This document shows positions 1-8,296 of a stretch of 39,856 nt of DNA, in pieces. The notes beneath the pieces were generated by a model that was given only the letters and a program-made list of their open reading frames with translations, was not told the DNA's origin and did not search any database. Source of the stretch: DASZUC01 sp035547775 (GTDB taxonomy: Bacteria > Patescibacteriota > Saccharimonadia > Saccharimonadales > UBA4665); assembly GCA_035547775.1 (NCBI GenBank), contig DASZUC010000054.1:1-39856 (forward strand), read 5' to 3'. The stretch's first letter is position 1, and each line of letters begins with the position of its first letter. The position numbers and the translations under genes are program-made.

Positions 1-204
1 AAAATCACGAGCGCGTGGGATGAGCTCGTTAGCACCCAGCAACACGTGCTCCATGAGGTGCGGCACTTCCCATTTCTGCTGATCAACCAAATATTCACCT
101 GCTCGGAAGTTTAGCTCGAATGTCATAACTGAAGCGTGCGGAATATGGATCAATAAGCCTTCAGCGCCATTGGCTAATTTAACTTCGGAGACAGTGTGCT
201 TCAT
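1..204 (-). CDS. M16 family zinc peptidase, N-terminal fragment (cut by window edge)
   Basis: The reverse strand from the ATG at 204 reads 68 residues to the window edge without a stop. It begins MKHTVSEVKLANGAEG and contains HLMEH at residues 49-53, which fits the inverted zinc motif HxxEH of pitrilysin/insulinase (M16) peptidases: two zinc-binding histidines plus the catalytic glutamate. The position close to the N-terminus and the strand-like residues before it (ASVMTFELNFRAGEY) match the usual start of an M16 domain. Family members degrade peptides or process proteins; the substrate cannot be told here. It lies downstream of secA on the same strand, so it may be read with it. The C-terminal part, including the third zinc ligand, is outside the window. 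Confidence 0.75.
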   Translation of the reverse strand, partial: MKHTVSEVKLANGAEGLLIHIPHASVMTFELNFRAGEYLVDQQKWEVPHLMEHVLLGANELIPRARDF

Positions 205-208
205 AGGC

Positions 209-273
209 AGATCTTAGATCTTAGGCCTTAGATCTTGGAGCTGCTAAGAACCAAGAACTAAGAACTAAGAACT
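209..273. repeat. Two opposed heptamer repeat blocks forming an imperfect hairpin
   Basis: Four 7-base units (AGATCTT, AGATCTT, AGGCCTT, AGATCTT) fill 209-236. After a 9-base spacer, four units of AAGAACC/AAGAACT fill 246-273. The reverse complement of the second type (AGTTCTT) differs from the first by one base, so the blocks face each other and could fold as a long imperfect stem. The last unit runs into the secA stop codon. There is no gene in this gap between secA and the M16 peptidase; the repeat could act as a weak terminator or processing site. Confidence 0.7.
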
Positions 274-2881
274 ATTTGCGCCTCCGCTTGGCAGCAGTTT
301 TGCGTTTCCGCTCGTTCTTGCGAGCTTTCTTGCGCGCCGTTGTCTGGCTCTTCTTAGCTGCTTGGGCAACTTCTTTGTCGGCGAAGTCGGCAGCTTCAAA
401 TTCAGTTTCAGCAGTGGTGATTTGGTTGGCATTACTCACCGAGCCGCGAGCAGCCCGGGTTAATTCGGTTTCAGTAGCCCGTTCGAGCTCTTCTTGGCTA
501 ATTGGCTCAGCATGGAACAGCGTACGCACAACATCGTGGCGCAGGCTATTTTGCATGTCTTCAAACAACAGTTGACCGCGACGACGATATTCAACGAGCG
601 GATCTTGTTGCCCAACACTCATCCAGTGAATACCCTCGCGCAAGTGGTCCATATTTTCCAAGTGCTGCATCCACAGGTTATCGAGGATTTGTAAGTAAAT
701 ATCACGCTCAATTTTGCGCATAATTTCGGCGCTAAAAGCTGCTTCACGAGCCGCATATAATTCCCCAGCTTCAGTCTGTAAGACCTTCAAAAACTTGTCG
801 GCTTCTGTATCAAACAAGCGATCAAGCGTCTTTTCATCAAATGGGAAGACTTCGCGCAGTACATCTTCAAACTGATCACTCGTAACCAGAGGTGAGTTCA
901 TGAGCGCCTGGATTTCTTCCTCAATAAAAATCTTGATGCGTTTGCTAATGTTTTGCGAGCGCAAGATCTCACGGCGCATAGCATACGTAGCTTTACGATG
1001 CCGGTTCATAACGTCGTCATACTGCACAACGCTTTTACGCTGATCGAAGTGGTAACCTTCAACTTTCTTCTGGGCACCTTCCAAGCTCTTGCTGATCAGG
1101 CGGTTTTCAATGGGTGTATCGTCATCAACACTTAAGCGAGCCATCAGATTACTGATACGGTCCCCGCCAAAAATGCGCATCAGGTCGTCTTCGGTACTCA
1201 CGAAGAACTGGGTGACACCCGGATCACCTTGACGGCCGGAACGACCACGTAACTGATTGTCGATACGGCGAGATTCGTGGCGCTCACTACCCAAGACAAA
1301 CAAACCGCCGAGGTCTTTGACACCCTCGCCCAACACAATGTCAGTACCACGGCCGGCAATGTTGGTAGCCAGTGTGACGGCGCCCCGTTCACCTGCTTGA
1401 GCCACAATCTTAGCTTCGCGTTCGTTGTTCTTGGCGTTCAAGACCTGGTGTGGCACACCAGCTTTCTTGAGCATAGTGCCCAGCGCTTCGTTCTTTTCAA
1501 TCGAAACGGTACCAATCAGAACTGGTTGACCCTTGGCGTGTAAGGTCTGCACTTCACGAACGATAGCCTTAAATTTGGACTTTTCAGTTCGATAAATGCG
1601 ATCTTGGCGATCTTGGCGAACTAAGGGCTTGTTAGAGGGCACGTCGACCACATCCATCTTGTAAATCTGATGGAATTCTTCAGCTTCAGTCATAGCAGTA
1701 CCGGTCATGCCCGACAGCTTTTCGTACAAGCGGAAGTAGTTCTGGAAAGAAATGGTGGCCAAGGTCATACTTTCCTCCTGTACCTCCACGCCTTCCTTGG
1801 CTTCAATAGCCTGGTGCAGACCCTCGTTGTAGCGACGACCAGCCAGCAAACGACCGGTGAACTCATCGACAATCACCACTTCACCATCTTTAGTAACCAC
1901 GTAGTCTTTGTCACGGGTAAATAATGCTTGAGCTCGCAAGGCTTGCTGTAAGTGATAGATGGTGCGGATGTTCTCTGAACCGTACAAGTTATCGAGGTCT
2001 AAAATCTTTTCGATTTTTTCAACACCGGCATCCGTTAGAATGACCGTTTTGCGCTTTTCATCAGTTTCGAAGTGCTTGTCTTTGACCAGCTGACGAACAA
2101 CACGGGAGAACTGAGCATAGGCCGCACCACTGGTAACACTTGGCGCGGAAATGATCAGTGGCGTTCGAGCTTCATCGATCAAAATGGAGTCGGCCTCGTC
2201 GACGATGGCAAAGTGCAAATCACGCTGGCGCAACTGATCTTCTTCACGAACCATATTGTCACGCAAGTAGTCGAAACCAAATTCATTGTTAGTGCCGTAG
2301 GTGATGTCAGCCGCATAGGCCTCCTGGCGAGTACACGGTTTTAGGTGACGAAAGCGCTCATCTTCATGCTCTTCGTTGATGTATTTGGGGTCGTAGAGGT
2401 ATGAGAGGTCAGCCATGATAACACCGGTGCTGAGGCCCAGAAATTCAAAAACTTGGCCATTCCAGCCGGCATCACGCTGCGCCAGATAGTCGTTGACGGT
2501 CACTACGTGGACACCCTTTTCGGTCAACGCATTCAAATAAACCGGTGCCGTAGCCATCAAAGTTTTACCTTCACCAGTTTTCATTTCGGCGACATTGCCC
2601 TCATGGAGCACCATGCCACCAATCAACTGCACATCAAAGTGACGCTGCTTGAGCGTACGAGTAGCCGCTTCACGCACCACGGCAAAGGCGTCAGGCAAAA
2701 TAGTATCGAGCGACTCTTTCTTTAATCGCTTCTTAAGCACGTCAGTCTGCTCTTTGAGCTGCTTGTCGCTCAGCTTTTTATACTTGTCTGCGAGCTTATT
2801 AACTTCGGCCACGCGCTTGGTCAGGCGCTTCACGGTCTTGGCTTGTGGGTCTCCCAGAACTTTTTTAAAGACAATGTTCAT
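272..2881 (-). CDS. secA: Preprotein translocase ATPase SecA
   Basis: This 869-residue protein is SecA, the motor that drives unfolded preproteins through SecYEG. Walker A is GEGKT at residues 103-107, the DEAD-type Walker B is DEAD at 228-231, and the preprotein-binding and helicase-like second nucleotide-binding regions follow (for example GRGTDIVLG and QLRGRSGRQGDPG). The C-terminus lacks the usual zinc-binding CxCx8CH tail and instead ends in a lysine/arginine-rich stretch, a variation seen in various lineages. Length is normal for the family. The ATG at 2881 has a weak purine-rich SD (AGGGAGAG) about 12 bases upstream and a -10 box at 2931-2936. It is the only SecA in the window and would serve the secreted proteins at 25-40 kb. 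Confidence 0.98.
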   Translation of the reverse strand: MNIVFKKVLGDPQAKTVKRLTKRVAEVNKLADKYKKLSDKQLKEQTDVLKKRLKKESLDTILPDAFAVVREAATRTLKQRHFDVQLIGGMVLHEGNVAEMKTGEGKTLMATAPVYLNALTEKGVHVVTVNDYLAQRDAGWNGQVFEFLGLSTGVIMADLSYLYDPKYINEEHEDERFRHLKPCTRQEAYAADITYGTNNEFGFDYLRDNMVREEDQLRQRDLHFAIVDEADSILIDEARTPLIISAPSVTSGAAYAQFSRVVRQLVKDKHFETDEKRKTVILTDAGVEKIEKILDLDNLYGSENIRTIYHLQQALRAQALFTRDKDYVVTKDGEVVIVDEFTGRLLAGRRYNEGLHQAIEAKEGVEVQEESMTLATISFQNYFRLYEKLSGMTGTAMTEAEEFHQIYKMDVVDVPSNKPLVRQDRQDRIYRTEKSKFKAIVREVQTLHAKGQPVLIGTVSIEKNEALGTMLKKAGVPHQVLNAKNNEREAKIVAQAGERGAVTLATNIAGRGTDIVLGEGVKDLGGLFVLGSERHESRRIDNQLRGRSGRQGDPGVTQFFVSTEDDLMRIFGGDRISNLMARLSVDDDTPIENRLISKSLEGAQKKVEGYHFDQRKSVVQYDDVMNRHRKATYAMRREILRSQNISKRIKIFIEEEIQALMNSPLVTSDQFEDVLREVFPFDEKTLDRLFDTEADKFLKVLQTEAGELYAAREAAFSAEIMRKIERDIYLQILDNLWMQHLENMDHLREGIHWMSVGQQDPLVEYRRRGQLLFEDMQNSLRHDVVRTLFHAEPISQEELERATETELTRAARGSVSNANQITTAETEFEAADFADKEVAQAAKKSQTTARKKARKNERKRKTAAKRRRK

Positions 2882-2930
2882 TAGAGCTTACGTCTCTCCC
2901 TCTTTAGGCTTGGTCGCATGTATCGGAATT

Positions 2931-2936
2931 ATTATA
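2931..2936 (-). promoter_or_regulatory. Probable secA -10 box
   Basis: TATAAT on the minus strand lies about 50 bases upstream of the secA start, giving a leader of roughly 40 bases. No convincing -35 was found at 16-18 bases. Confidence 0.5.
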
Positions 2937-2961
2937 GCGGTAGTAGGAGAGAAAATCGAGC

Positions 2962-3636
2962 CTAATCCAACGTAATGTCACCGAGCTTGGCAATCAGCTG
3001 CAACATGGCGATCTCTTGAGCTTCGCTTAAATCGACAAAAACTTGAGAATTACCTTCATAGCCGGTTTCGGCGAAGCCACTATACCAGACATGAGAGGAC
3101 ATGCTGACAGTCTGGTCTTGCCTTGCCTGCGAACGTTGGATCGGGAAGCCTAAGTTCAAACTGCCTGATCGGTCATTGTGCTGGACGTCAAAGTGAAATC
3201 GCAGCGATAATTCTCGAGAATAGTCCCGATGTCCATCGATGAAGTCAGCATATGTAAACTTTTCATCAATAACCCGCCCGTCAAAACGCGGATCCCAACG
3301 AAAAACCTCGATACCAGCTGCTTTGGGCTCCTGCAACTGCTCTGCCGGAAATACTACCTCGTCGTTCCAAGGTCCTCTCAATGCCAGCCCACCGGCACGC
3401 TTCGTCAGATCGAGTCGATCATCAATGTCAGCTAACATCTCGGCCGTGGCAGCCCAGGCTTCCGGAAGTGGCGTTACAATCCGAGCCATGGTTGATGCCC
3501 AGTCTGGATTACTAGGCCGATTGTGCTCCCAAAGCTGATCAGTAAGTTGTTTATATAAAACCGCCGAAGCTAGCGGCTCCGGATCTTCCAGTGTCGTTTC
3601 TTGACCATTGACACGAACTCGATGTACTTCTGCCAT
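2962..3636 (-). CDS. Hypothetical protein, 224 aa
   Basis: I do not recognise this protein. It has no signal peptide or membrane segment and looks soluble, rich in aromatic residues and aspartate, with no cysteine. The C-terminal third (RFHFDVQHNDRSGSLNLGF and onward) has an alternating pattern that suggests beta strands, followed by a terminal helix containing LSEAQEIAMLQLIAKL. That last helix faintly recalls the C-terminal helices of the paralogous pair at 23.0-23.9 kb, but the similarity is too short to claim kinship. The ATG at 3636 has AAGG about 7 bases upstream. It sits between hpf and secA on the same strand, with secA having its own -10 box in the gap. Confidence 0.8.
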   Translation of the reverse strand: MAEVHRVRVNGQETTLEDPEPLASAVLYKQLTDQLWEHNRPSNPDWASTMARIVTPLPEAWAATAEMLADIDDRLDLTKRAGGLALRGPWNDEVVFPAEQLQEPKAAGIEVFRWDPRFDGRVIDEKFTYADFIDGHRDYSRELSLRFHFDVQHNDRSGSLNLGFPIQRSQARQDQTVSMSSHVWYSGFAETGYEGNSQVFVDLSEAQEIAMLQLIAKLGDITLD

Positions 3637-3692
3637 AGTGGCCTTACTCTATTACTCGAGTGATATTTATGCAAGCAAGAGCGGTTTAATGA

Positions 3693-4055
3693 TCAGCTGC
3701 CCTGGCGGCGGAATTTGGCCATAAGCTTACGGTGAAGCTTGCCACTACCGTGCAGATCTTTATATTTTTTGAGCTGTTGCTTGAGCTTGGCTTCAACGAT
3801 ATCAACAGCGGCGTACATATTGAGCGCCTTTTCTTTGATTACGATTGTCTCGTGCGGCAGTCGCAGTGTGACTTCGCAGGTGGCATGTTCAATCTGTTTT
3901 TTAGCGGATTCTTTTAAATACACTTCAGCGTGAGCGCTATCACGGGAGTGGCGTGATAAGTAGTGATCGAGTCCGCCAATCTTCTTGGTAACGTATTTGT
4001 GCAAGCGTTCATCGACCGTCATGTGCACACCGTGAATTTCAAACTTTTGCAGCAT
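3693..4055 (-). CDS. hpf: Ribosome hibernation promoting factor, short form (HPF/RaiA family)
   Basis: This 120-residue protein matches the single-domain ribosome hibernation family: an N-terminal strand with IHGVHMTVDERLHKYV, a central VTLRLPHETIVIKEKA segment, the NMYAAVDIVEAKLKQQLKKYK helix and a basic tail. Such proteins bind the 30S decoding centre and silence ribosomes in stationary phase or stress. It lacks the long-form C-terminal dimerisation domain, so YfiA/RaiA or short HPF are the closest types. The ATG at 4055 has a strong SD (GGAGGGAAG), and a TATAAT on the same strand at 4081-4086 gives a leader of about 20 bases. hpf near secA is a common order in Gram-positive bacteria. It ends in TGA. 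Confidence 0.9.
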   Translation of the reverse strand: MLQKFEIHGVHMTVDERLHKYVTKKIGGLDHYLSRHSRDSAHAEVYLKESAKKQIEHATCEVTLRLPHETIVIKEKALNMYAAVDIVEAKLKQQLKKYKDLHGSGKLHRKLMAKFRRQGS

Positions 4056-4122
4056 AAAACTTCCCTCCTAATCAACTACTATTATACGCGGGTTGTCAGC
4101 TCAACCGACGGCTAACAAGCTG

Positions 4123-5418
4123 TTAAATTTCAGTTTGGCCGTTCATGAACGGCTGCAGAACTGTTGGGATACGCACATGGCCATCGGCCGTTTGATAATT
4201 CTCAATGATGGCAATCATGGCTCGACCCAGTGCAAAAGCAGTGGCGTCGTTCGTATGCACGAGTTCGGTGCCATTTTCCCGCTTGACGCGAATCTTAAGA
4301 TCACGCGCTTGGTAATCAGTCATGTAGTCTGCAGTGTGCGTTTCGCGGTAAGTATTCTGCCCCGGCAACCAGCAGTTGATGTCGACACCACGAGCATTGG
4401 GTTTACCGATGTCGGCCGTGCATTTTTGCAGTAATTGATACGGCAAATCGAGCTGTTGCACCAAATATTCTTGGATGGCAATCAGCAACTTGTGCTCGTC
4501 GAGACCAGTTTCACCGGTACTAAAGACTTCCATTTCCAGCTTGTCGAACTGGTGCATGCGCAAGAAGCCTTCGGTGTCTTTGCCGTAGGTGCCAGCCTCA
4601 CGGCGAAAGCTAGTGCTATAGCCGAGGTAACGAATCGGCAATTCACTTTCTGGCAAGATTTCATTCCAGTACATGGTGCAAAGCGTGTGTTCAGCGCTGG
4701 CATTCAGCCACAAATCGTCTTGTTCAAGCTTGTAGGTAACTTCTTCAGCATTTAAGCGAGCACTCGCCACATAGGGCTCAGTACGCAGCATAGCTGGTGG
4801 CAAGACTGGATTGAAAGCTTTGGCACTAAGTTGCAAGCCACTTTCATCAATTAATTTTTGAATCACTTGTTCGTCGCCCAAGGTCTGAACGACCCAGTTC
4901 ATAATCGCTAGCTGCAACCGGACCAAATCACCTTTCAGGTAGGCAAAACGACTGCCGGCAATTTTGGCAGCGCGCTCTTTATCGAGCCAGCCTTTGGCTT
5001 CGGCAATTTCAGCGTGGTTCTTGGGCTGAAAATCAAAATGCGGTTGCTCCCCCACCGTTTTAGCAACGACGTTTTCGTCTTCACTAGCACCCACAGGTAC
5101 ATCTTCAAGTGGCATATTTGGCACGGCTTTCAGGAGCACATCAAATTCTTTTTCGATGGCTTCTAGACGATGCTCTAAATCGCCCAGCTGGTCGCGCAGC
5201 TGACGACCCTGCTCTACCTGTTCTTCACTTGGCTTCTGCCCCTGGGAGGCATCGTTCAGTTCGTTGCGCTGACGGCGCAGATCATCGGCTTGCTGGAGTA
5301 ATTCACGGCGCTCGGTATCGAAGCCCAGCAGCTGAGTTACGTCAACTTCGTAGCCCTTTTGCTTGGATTTCTCGGCTACTAATTCAGGATTGTCGCGAAT
5401 AAATTGAATATCGAGCAT
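4123..5418 (-). CDS. serS: Seryl-tRNA synthetase
   Basis: This 431-residue protein charges tRNA-Ser. The N-terminal tRNA-binding coiled coil occupies roughly residues 30-105 (ERRELLQQADDLRRQRNELN and onward). Class II motif 2 shows as TSFRREAGTYGKDTEGFLR followed by MHQFDKLE, and motif 3 as ALGRAMIAIIENYQ. Length is normal for bacterial SerRS. The start at 5418 is supported by MLDIQFIRDNPE, a typical SerRS N-terminus, and by a TATAAT ending 7 positions before the ATG, which implies a leaderless mRNA. No SD is present. The gene runs alone, with its promoter in the short gap after the membrane-protein gene upstream. Confidence 0.97.
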   Translation of the reverse strand: MLDIQFIRDNPELVAEKSKQKGYEVDVTQLLGFDTERRELLQQADDLRRQRNELNDASQGQKPSEEQVEQGRQLRDQLGDLEHRLEAIEKEFDVLLKAVPNMPLEDVPVGASEDENVVAKTVGEQPHFDFQPKNHAEIAEAKGWLDKERAAKIAGSRFAYLKGDLVRLQLAIMNWVVQTLGDEQVIQKLIDESGLQLSAKAFNPVLPPAMLRTEPYVASARLNAEEVTYKLEQDDLWLNASAEHTLCTMYWNEILPESELPIRYLGYSTSFRREAGTYGKDTEGFLRMHQFDKLEMEVFSTGETGLDEHKLLIAIQEYLVQQLDLPYQLLQKCTADIGKPNARGVDINCWLPGQNTYRETHTADYMTDYQARDLKIRVKRENGTELVHTNDATAFALGRAMIAIIENYQTADGHVRIPTVLQPFMNGQTEI

Positions 5419-5424
5419 GGGCTT

Positions 5425-5430
5425 ATTATA
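5425..5430 (-). promoter_or_regulatory. serS -10 box, leaderless start
   Basis: TATAAT on the minus strand is separated from the serS ATG by only 6 bases (5419-5424). A TTCAAA about 16 bases further upstream could be the -35. Transcription from here would begin at or next to the ATG. Confidence 0.7.
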
Positions 5431-5432
5431 AC

Positions 5433-6269
5433 CTACGCCGCCGCTGTTTGAACTACGGGTGCAACTGGCGTGCTCAAGCGATTATTTTCTTGTAATTGCT
5501 GGCTGAGTTCGGCCACCGAACGAATCAGTTGTTGAACTGTCGTAGGCGTACGCTTATCGCCGCGCAAAATGAAATAAATAACATCACCGAGAAGTTCGAT
5601 ATCTTCCGCCTGATCATATTGCACCAAGGTTTGCATGACATCGGGCGTAATGACGGTGAGCAAATCGACTTCCTGCCCTTTTTCGACTTGCAGGCTAAAG
5701 TAATCATCAAAGTTTCCTTCGAGCTTCAGTGGCTCACCGTTGGCAAAATCACCCTGCACGTCAGGCGAAGACTTTTTGGACGTCAGTAAAGCATGTGGCA
5801 TGGGCTTGGGCGCCAGAATAACCGCGACTGTAAAGTAATGGGTCTGACTCGATTTACCTGAGCCCGTTGTGCAATCGTAGCTCAGTAAATCACAGGTTAC
5901 TCCAGTAAATTGCGCTTGAATAACTGAGCTAAAGTGTCGACTGTGCCCAAATTGAATACTTGGAGGAATCGTGTTTTCTGCCGGTGTTTCAAGATCAAGG
6001 CCCCAACCATTGACCGCTGCAAAGTGTTCCCAAACTTGATTCTTATAACTCTTCACTTTGGCCGTTAAATACATAAAGTACAGTAGAATTGGCCCAAAAC
6101 TCAGCCCAAGCTGCTGGCTTACAATGGCACCAGCAATACCGACAATTTCGACCAAAACCGCCAATGGCAGCGCAAAGCCATGAAAGCCATGCTTGAGCAC
6201 AGCGGACCAGGCATGCTGCATACCTTGTAGTGGTTCATAATTAATCTGGTCGAGGGTTGGAGGATTCAT
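5433..6269 (-). CDS. Hypothetical membrane-anchored protein, 278 aa
   Basis: I cannot assign a function. One or two hydrophobic helices lie near the N-terminus (about residues 31-70, GFALPLAVLVEIVGIAGAIV then GPILLYFMYL). A hydrophilic domain follows that starts at VWEHFAAVNGWGLD and ends in a helix with LIRSVAELSQQLQENN. The arrangement of a short membrane hairpin followed by a domain that opens with 'F..xNGW' resembles DUF3137-like membrane proteins, but this is only an impression. The start overlaps the stop of the PD-(D/E)XK gene by 4 bases (ATGA), so the two are probably translated together. Confidence 0.8.
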   Translation of the reverse strand: MNPPTLDQINYEPLQGMQHAWSAVLKHGFHGFALPLAVLVEIVGIAGAIVSQQLGLSFGPILLYFMYLTAKVKSYKNQVWEHFAAVNGWGLDLETPAENTIPPSIQFGHSRHFSSVIQAQFTGVTCDLLSYDCTTGSGKSSQTHYFTVAVILAPKPMPHALLTSKKSSPDVQGDFANGEPLKLEGNFDDYFSLQVEKGQEVDLLTVITPDVMQTLVQYDQAEDIELLGDVIYFILRGDKRTPTTVQQLIRSVAELSQQLQENNRLSTPVAPVVQTAAA

Positions 6270-7048
6270 TTATTTTGCAGCGCTTTAAGGGTAAGTTCAG
6301 TGCGAGCACGAGCATAACCACAGAATTCACACGGACCACCCATAATGTTATCGCCGATGGGCGGCATGGTGTCACTTTCCATACAAGCTTTCATTTTGAG
6401 CAGGGTTGGTTCAACCCAAGCGTCATTCCCGGTATATGGAATCAGCTTGGTCGTAAACTGAAGCTCATCACCAAAGCCGTCCACATCCAGACGCGCATTG
6501 GTATACACAAAGTAGCCCGTGTCATTGACGACAAAACCATTTTGGCGCAATAGCCACTGGTAGACTTCCATCTGGCGCTTGTAGCTAATTTGCCAGTCGC
6601 TATCGATACTCACCTCTTTGGCCTTACTGGTCGCTTTGTAGTCCACCACGATTAACTCGCCCTGATCATTCACCCAAATGTCGTCAACCGCTCCATAGAC
6701 ATGCAAATTGGTCGCTTCGTGCTGAGTGGCGACACCAGTAAAGTTATATCGCCATTTATCGAGATCGGCATGCTGGTACGGCACGACGCCCACCAGTTTA
6801 TTGCTAGTCATAATGGGGTGCGGGGTACCGGCCAGGCGGTGTACATCAAACTCTTTCTTAAATAATTCATCGATAGTTTTGTTGATGTTGAACGGCGGGC
6901 TGGATGGCCGCGTAATTTTGAGCCGAGTATCAAGCCAAAAACAGCGTGGGCACTGCATAAACAGTTCAATCTTGCTACGGGAAACTTTGAAAGGTGCCAC
7001 CTGCCCTGGTTGATATGGCTGTGATCGCCTTGAACTATAGTCGCTCAT
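6266..7048 (-). CDS. PD-(D/E)XK nuclease superfamily protein (RecB/Cas4-like) with paired CxxC motifs
   Basis: This 260-residue protein has the core of a PD-(D/E)XK nuclease: an opening SRSKIELFMQCPRCFW, an acidic GAVDDIW (D122, D123), VDYKAT with D136 and K138, and QMEVY (Q159, Y163), the QxxxY motif of RecB/Cas4-type enzymes. Cysteines sit as CxxC at 33-36 and CxxC at 240-243. The placement at both ends recalls the iron-sulfur cluster of Cas4/AddB-type nucleases, although those usually have one N-terminal and three C-terminal cysteines. No cas genes or helicase are nearby, so a CRISPR role is not supported. The ATG at 7048 has TACAAT 8 bases upstream (leaderless). It ends in TGA. Confidence 0.82.
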   Translation of the reverse strand: MSDYSSRRSQPYQPGQVAPFKVSRSKIELFMQCPRCFWLDTRLKITRPSSPPFNINKTIDELFKKEFDVHRLAGTPHPIMTSNKLVGVVPYQHADLDKWRYNFTGVATQHEATNLHVYGAVDDIWVNDQGELIVVDYKATSKAKEVSIDSDWQISYKRQMEVYQWLLRQNGFVVNDTGYFVYTNARLDVDGFGDELQFTTKLIPYTGNDAWVEPTLLKMKACMESDTMPPIGDNIMGGPCEFCGYARARTELTLKALQNK

Positions 7049-7056
7049 ATATGTCT

Positions 7057-7062
7057 ATTGTA
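7057..7062 (-). promoter_or_regulatory. -10 box of the PD-(D/E)XK gene
   Basis: TACAAT on the minus strand, 8 bases from the ATG at 7048; no SD lies between. Confidence 0.6.
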
Positions 7063-7101
7063 GCGGAAAGTGCGCCGCCATCGACACTGATTTAAGAATT
7101 A

Positions 7102-7719
7102 TTACACTTCTTCTAGAACATGCAGCAGATCGTCGGGTGTATCAACCACATGTGTTGGGCGGTGATCAACTAGATCACTTGGACGAGCAAAGCCCCAAGT
7201 CACCGCAATCACCCGTAAATGGATTGACTGGGCAGCCTCTACATCTCGCAACTCATCACCAATGTAGAGGGCATCAGCTTTATCAATGCTCTGCTCTTTC
7301 AACAAACGACGCAATGCAGGCGCTTTACCAAAGAGTCCTACTCCACCGTAAATCTCTAGGAAATATTTGTGCAAATCATAATGATGGAGGAAAGCGTGGA
7401 CGTTACGCACTGTATTACTGCTCAGCACAAAAAGTTCGTGGCCTTCAGCATGAAGCTTCATGATTAGTTCCGGCATGCCGGCAAACGGTTGCACATGGTG
7501 AAGTGCCTTGGTCATCACATTGCGGCCTTGCAGGAATAGCCGCGGTAAACGCCACCAACGATAACCCAGTGAACGAGCAATGGCCGCCATCGACATGCCA
7601 TGTAATTCGGCCCGCTGCCCATCGCTGAGCGACAGACCCTTACCACTGGCCAAAAAATCAGTTACATATACAAAGCTATTGGCAATCGTACCGTCAAAGT
7701 CGAAAATAATCGTAGCCAT
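7102..7719 (-). CDS. HAD superfamily hydrolase, phosphoglycolate phosphatase-like
   Basis: This 205-residue protein shows all HAD motifs in order: motif I DFDGT (residues 7-11, the nucleophile aspartate and acid/base aspartate), motif II VLSSN, the motif III lysine in GKAPALRRLL, and motif IV GDELRDVEAA. A helical cap lies between motifs I and II, as in the Gph/PgmB-type subgroup. These enzymes remove phosphate from small metabolites; the substrate is not predictable. The start at 7719 is right at the family N-terminus (MATIIFDFDGT). TACACT lies 7 bases upstream, so the mRNA is probably leaderless. It is divergent from msrA with only 38 bases between the start codons. Confidence 0.9.
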   Translation of the reverse strand: MATIIFDFDGTIANSFVYVTDFLASGKGLSLSDGQRAELHGMSMAAIARSLGYRWWRLPRLFLQGRNVMTKALHHVQPFAGMPELIMKLHAEGHELFVLSSNTVRNVHAFLHHYDLHKYFLEIYGGVGLFGKAPALRRLLKEQSIDKADALYIGDELRDVEAAQSIHLRVIAVTWGFARPSDLVDHRPTHVVDTPDDLLHVLEEV

Positions 7720-7726
7720 TCCTCTA

Positions 7727-7751
7727 AGTGTACCAAGTCACGAGCTATAAT
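7727..7751. promoter_or_regulatory. Back-to-back promoters of the HAD hydrolase and msrA genes
   Basis: On the minus strand TACACT (7727-7732) serves the HAD gene with 7 bases to its ATG. On the plus strand TATAAT (7746-7751) serves msrA with 6 bases to its ATG. The whole divergent control region is 38 bases, so the two polymerase footprints must overlap and the promoters probably compete. Confidence 0.65.
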
Positions 7752-7757
7752 AAAGCC

Positions 7758-8288
7758 ATGAGCGAGATTGCAACCCTTGGCGGCGGCTGTTACTGGTGCT
7801 TAGAGGCCTTTTATCAGCGTATTCGTGGCATCGACAAGGTTATTTCTGGCTATAGTGGCGGCCACCTTGACCACCCTACAACTGAGCGAGTTTACCAAGG
7901 TAACACCGGTCACGCCGAAGTCGTTCAGCTGACTTTTGATCCCCGCGTCATTACCTACCGTGAACTGTTGGAGATCTTTTTCGTGATGCACGACCCCACA
8001 ACGCCAAATCGCCAAGGTTACGACGTTGGTGACGAGTATCGCTCGATCATTTTGTACCATTCAGAGGAACAACATACGACGGCAGCAGACATGATAGCGA
8101 CCTTTGCACCAACACTGTATAAGGATCCCGTCGTGACTGAACTCAAAGCCTTTGAAAAGTTTTGGCCGGCCGACGAAAGCATGCAAGACTACTACCATCG
8201 CAATCCAAATGCCGGCTACTGCATGGTAGTTATTGATCCGAAAATCCAAAAACTCCGGCAAAAGTTTGCATTAAAACTCAAAGACTAG
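7758..8288 (+). CDS. msrA: Peptide methionine sulfoxide reductase MsrA
   Basis: This 176-residue enzyme reduces methionine-S-sulfoxide in oxidised proteins. The catalytic motif GCYWCLEA (C11 nucleophile) corresponds to the family GCFWxxE. The conserved GYSGG, TGHAEVVQLTFDP, FFVMHDPTTPNRQGYDVGDEYRS and FWPADESMQDYYHRNP segments are all present. The ATG at 7758 is preferred over an in-frame GTG at 7728, because it places the active site at the normal distance and because TATAAT ends 6 bases before it (leaderless). MsrB is not fused or adjacent. A palindromic repeat lies directly downstream. Confidence 0.97.
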   Translation: MSEIATLGGGCYWCLEAFYQRIRGIDKVISGYSGGHLDHPTTERVYQGNTGHAEVVQLTFDPRVITYRELLEIFFVMHDPTTPNRQGYDVGDEYRSIILYHSEEQHTTAADMIATFAPTLYKDPVVTELKAFEKFWPADESMQDYYHRNPNAGYCMVVIDPKIQKLRQKFALKLKD

Positions 8289-8296
8289 ATATCTCG

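Noticed and set aside
276..2975. Several plus-strand open frames opposite secA
   Set aside because: They lack start signals and family features and lie antisense to a conserved gene with the expected protein sequence on the minus strand.
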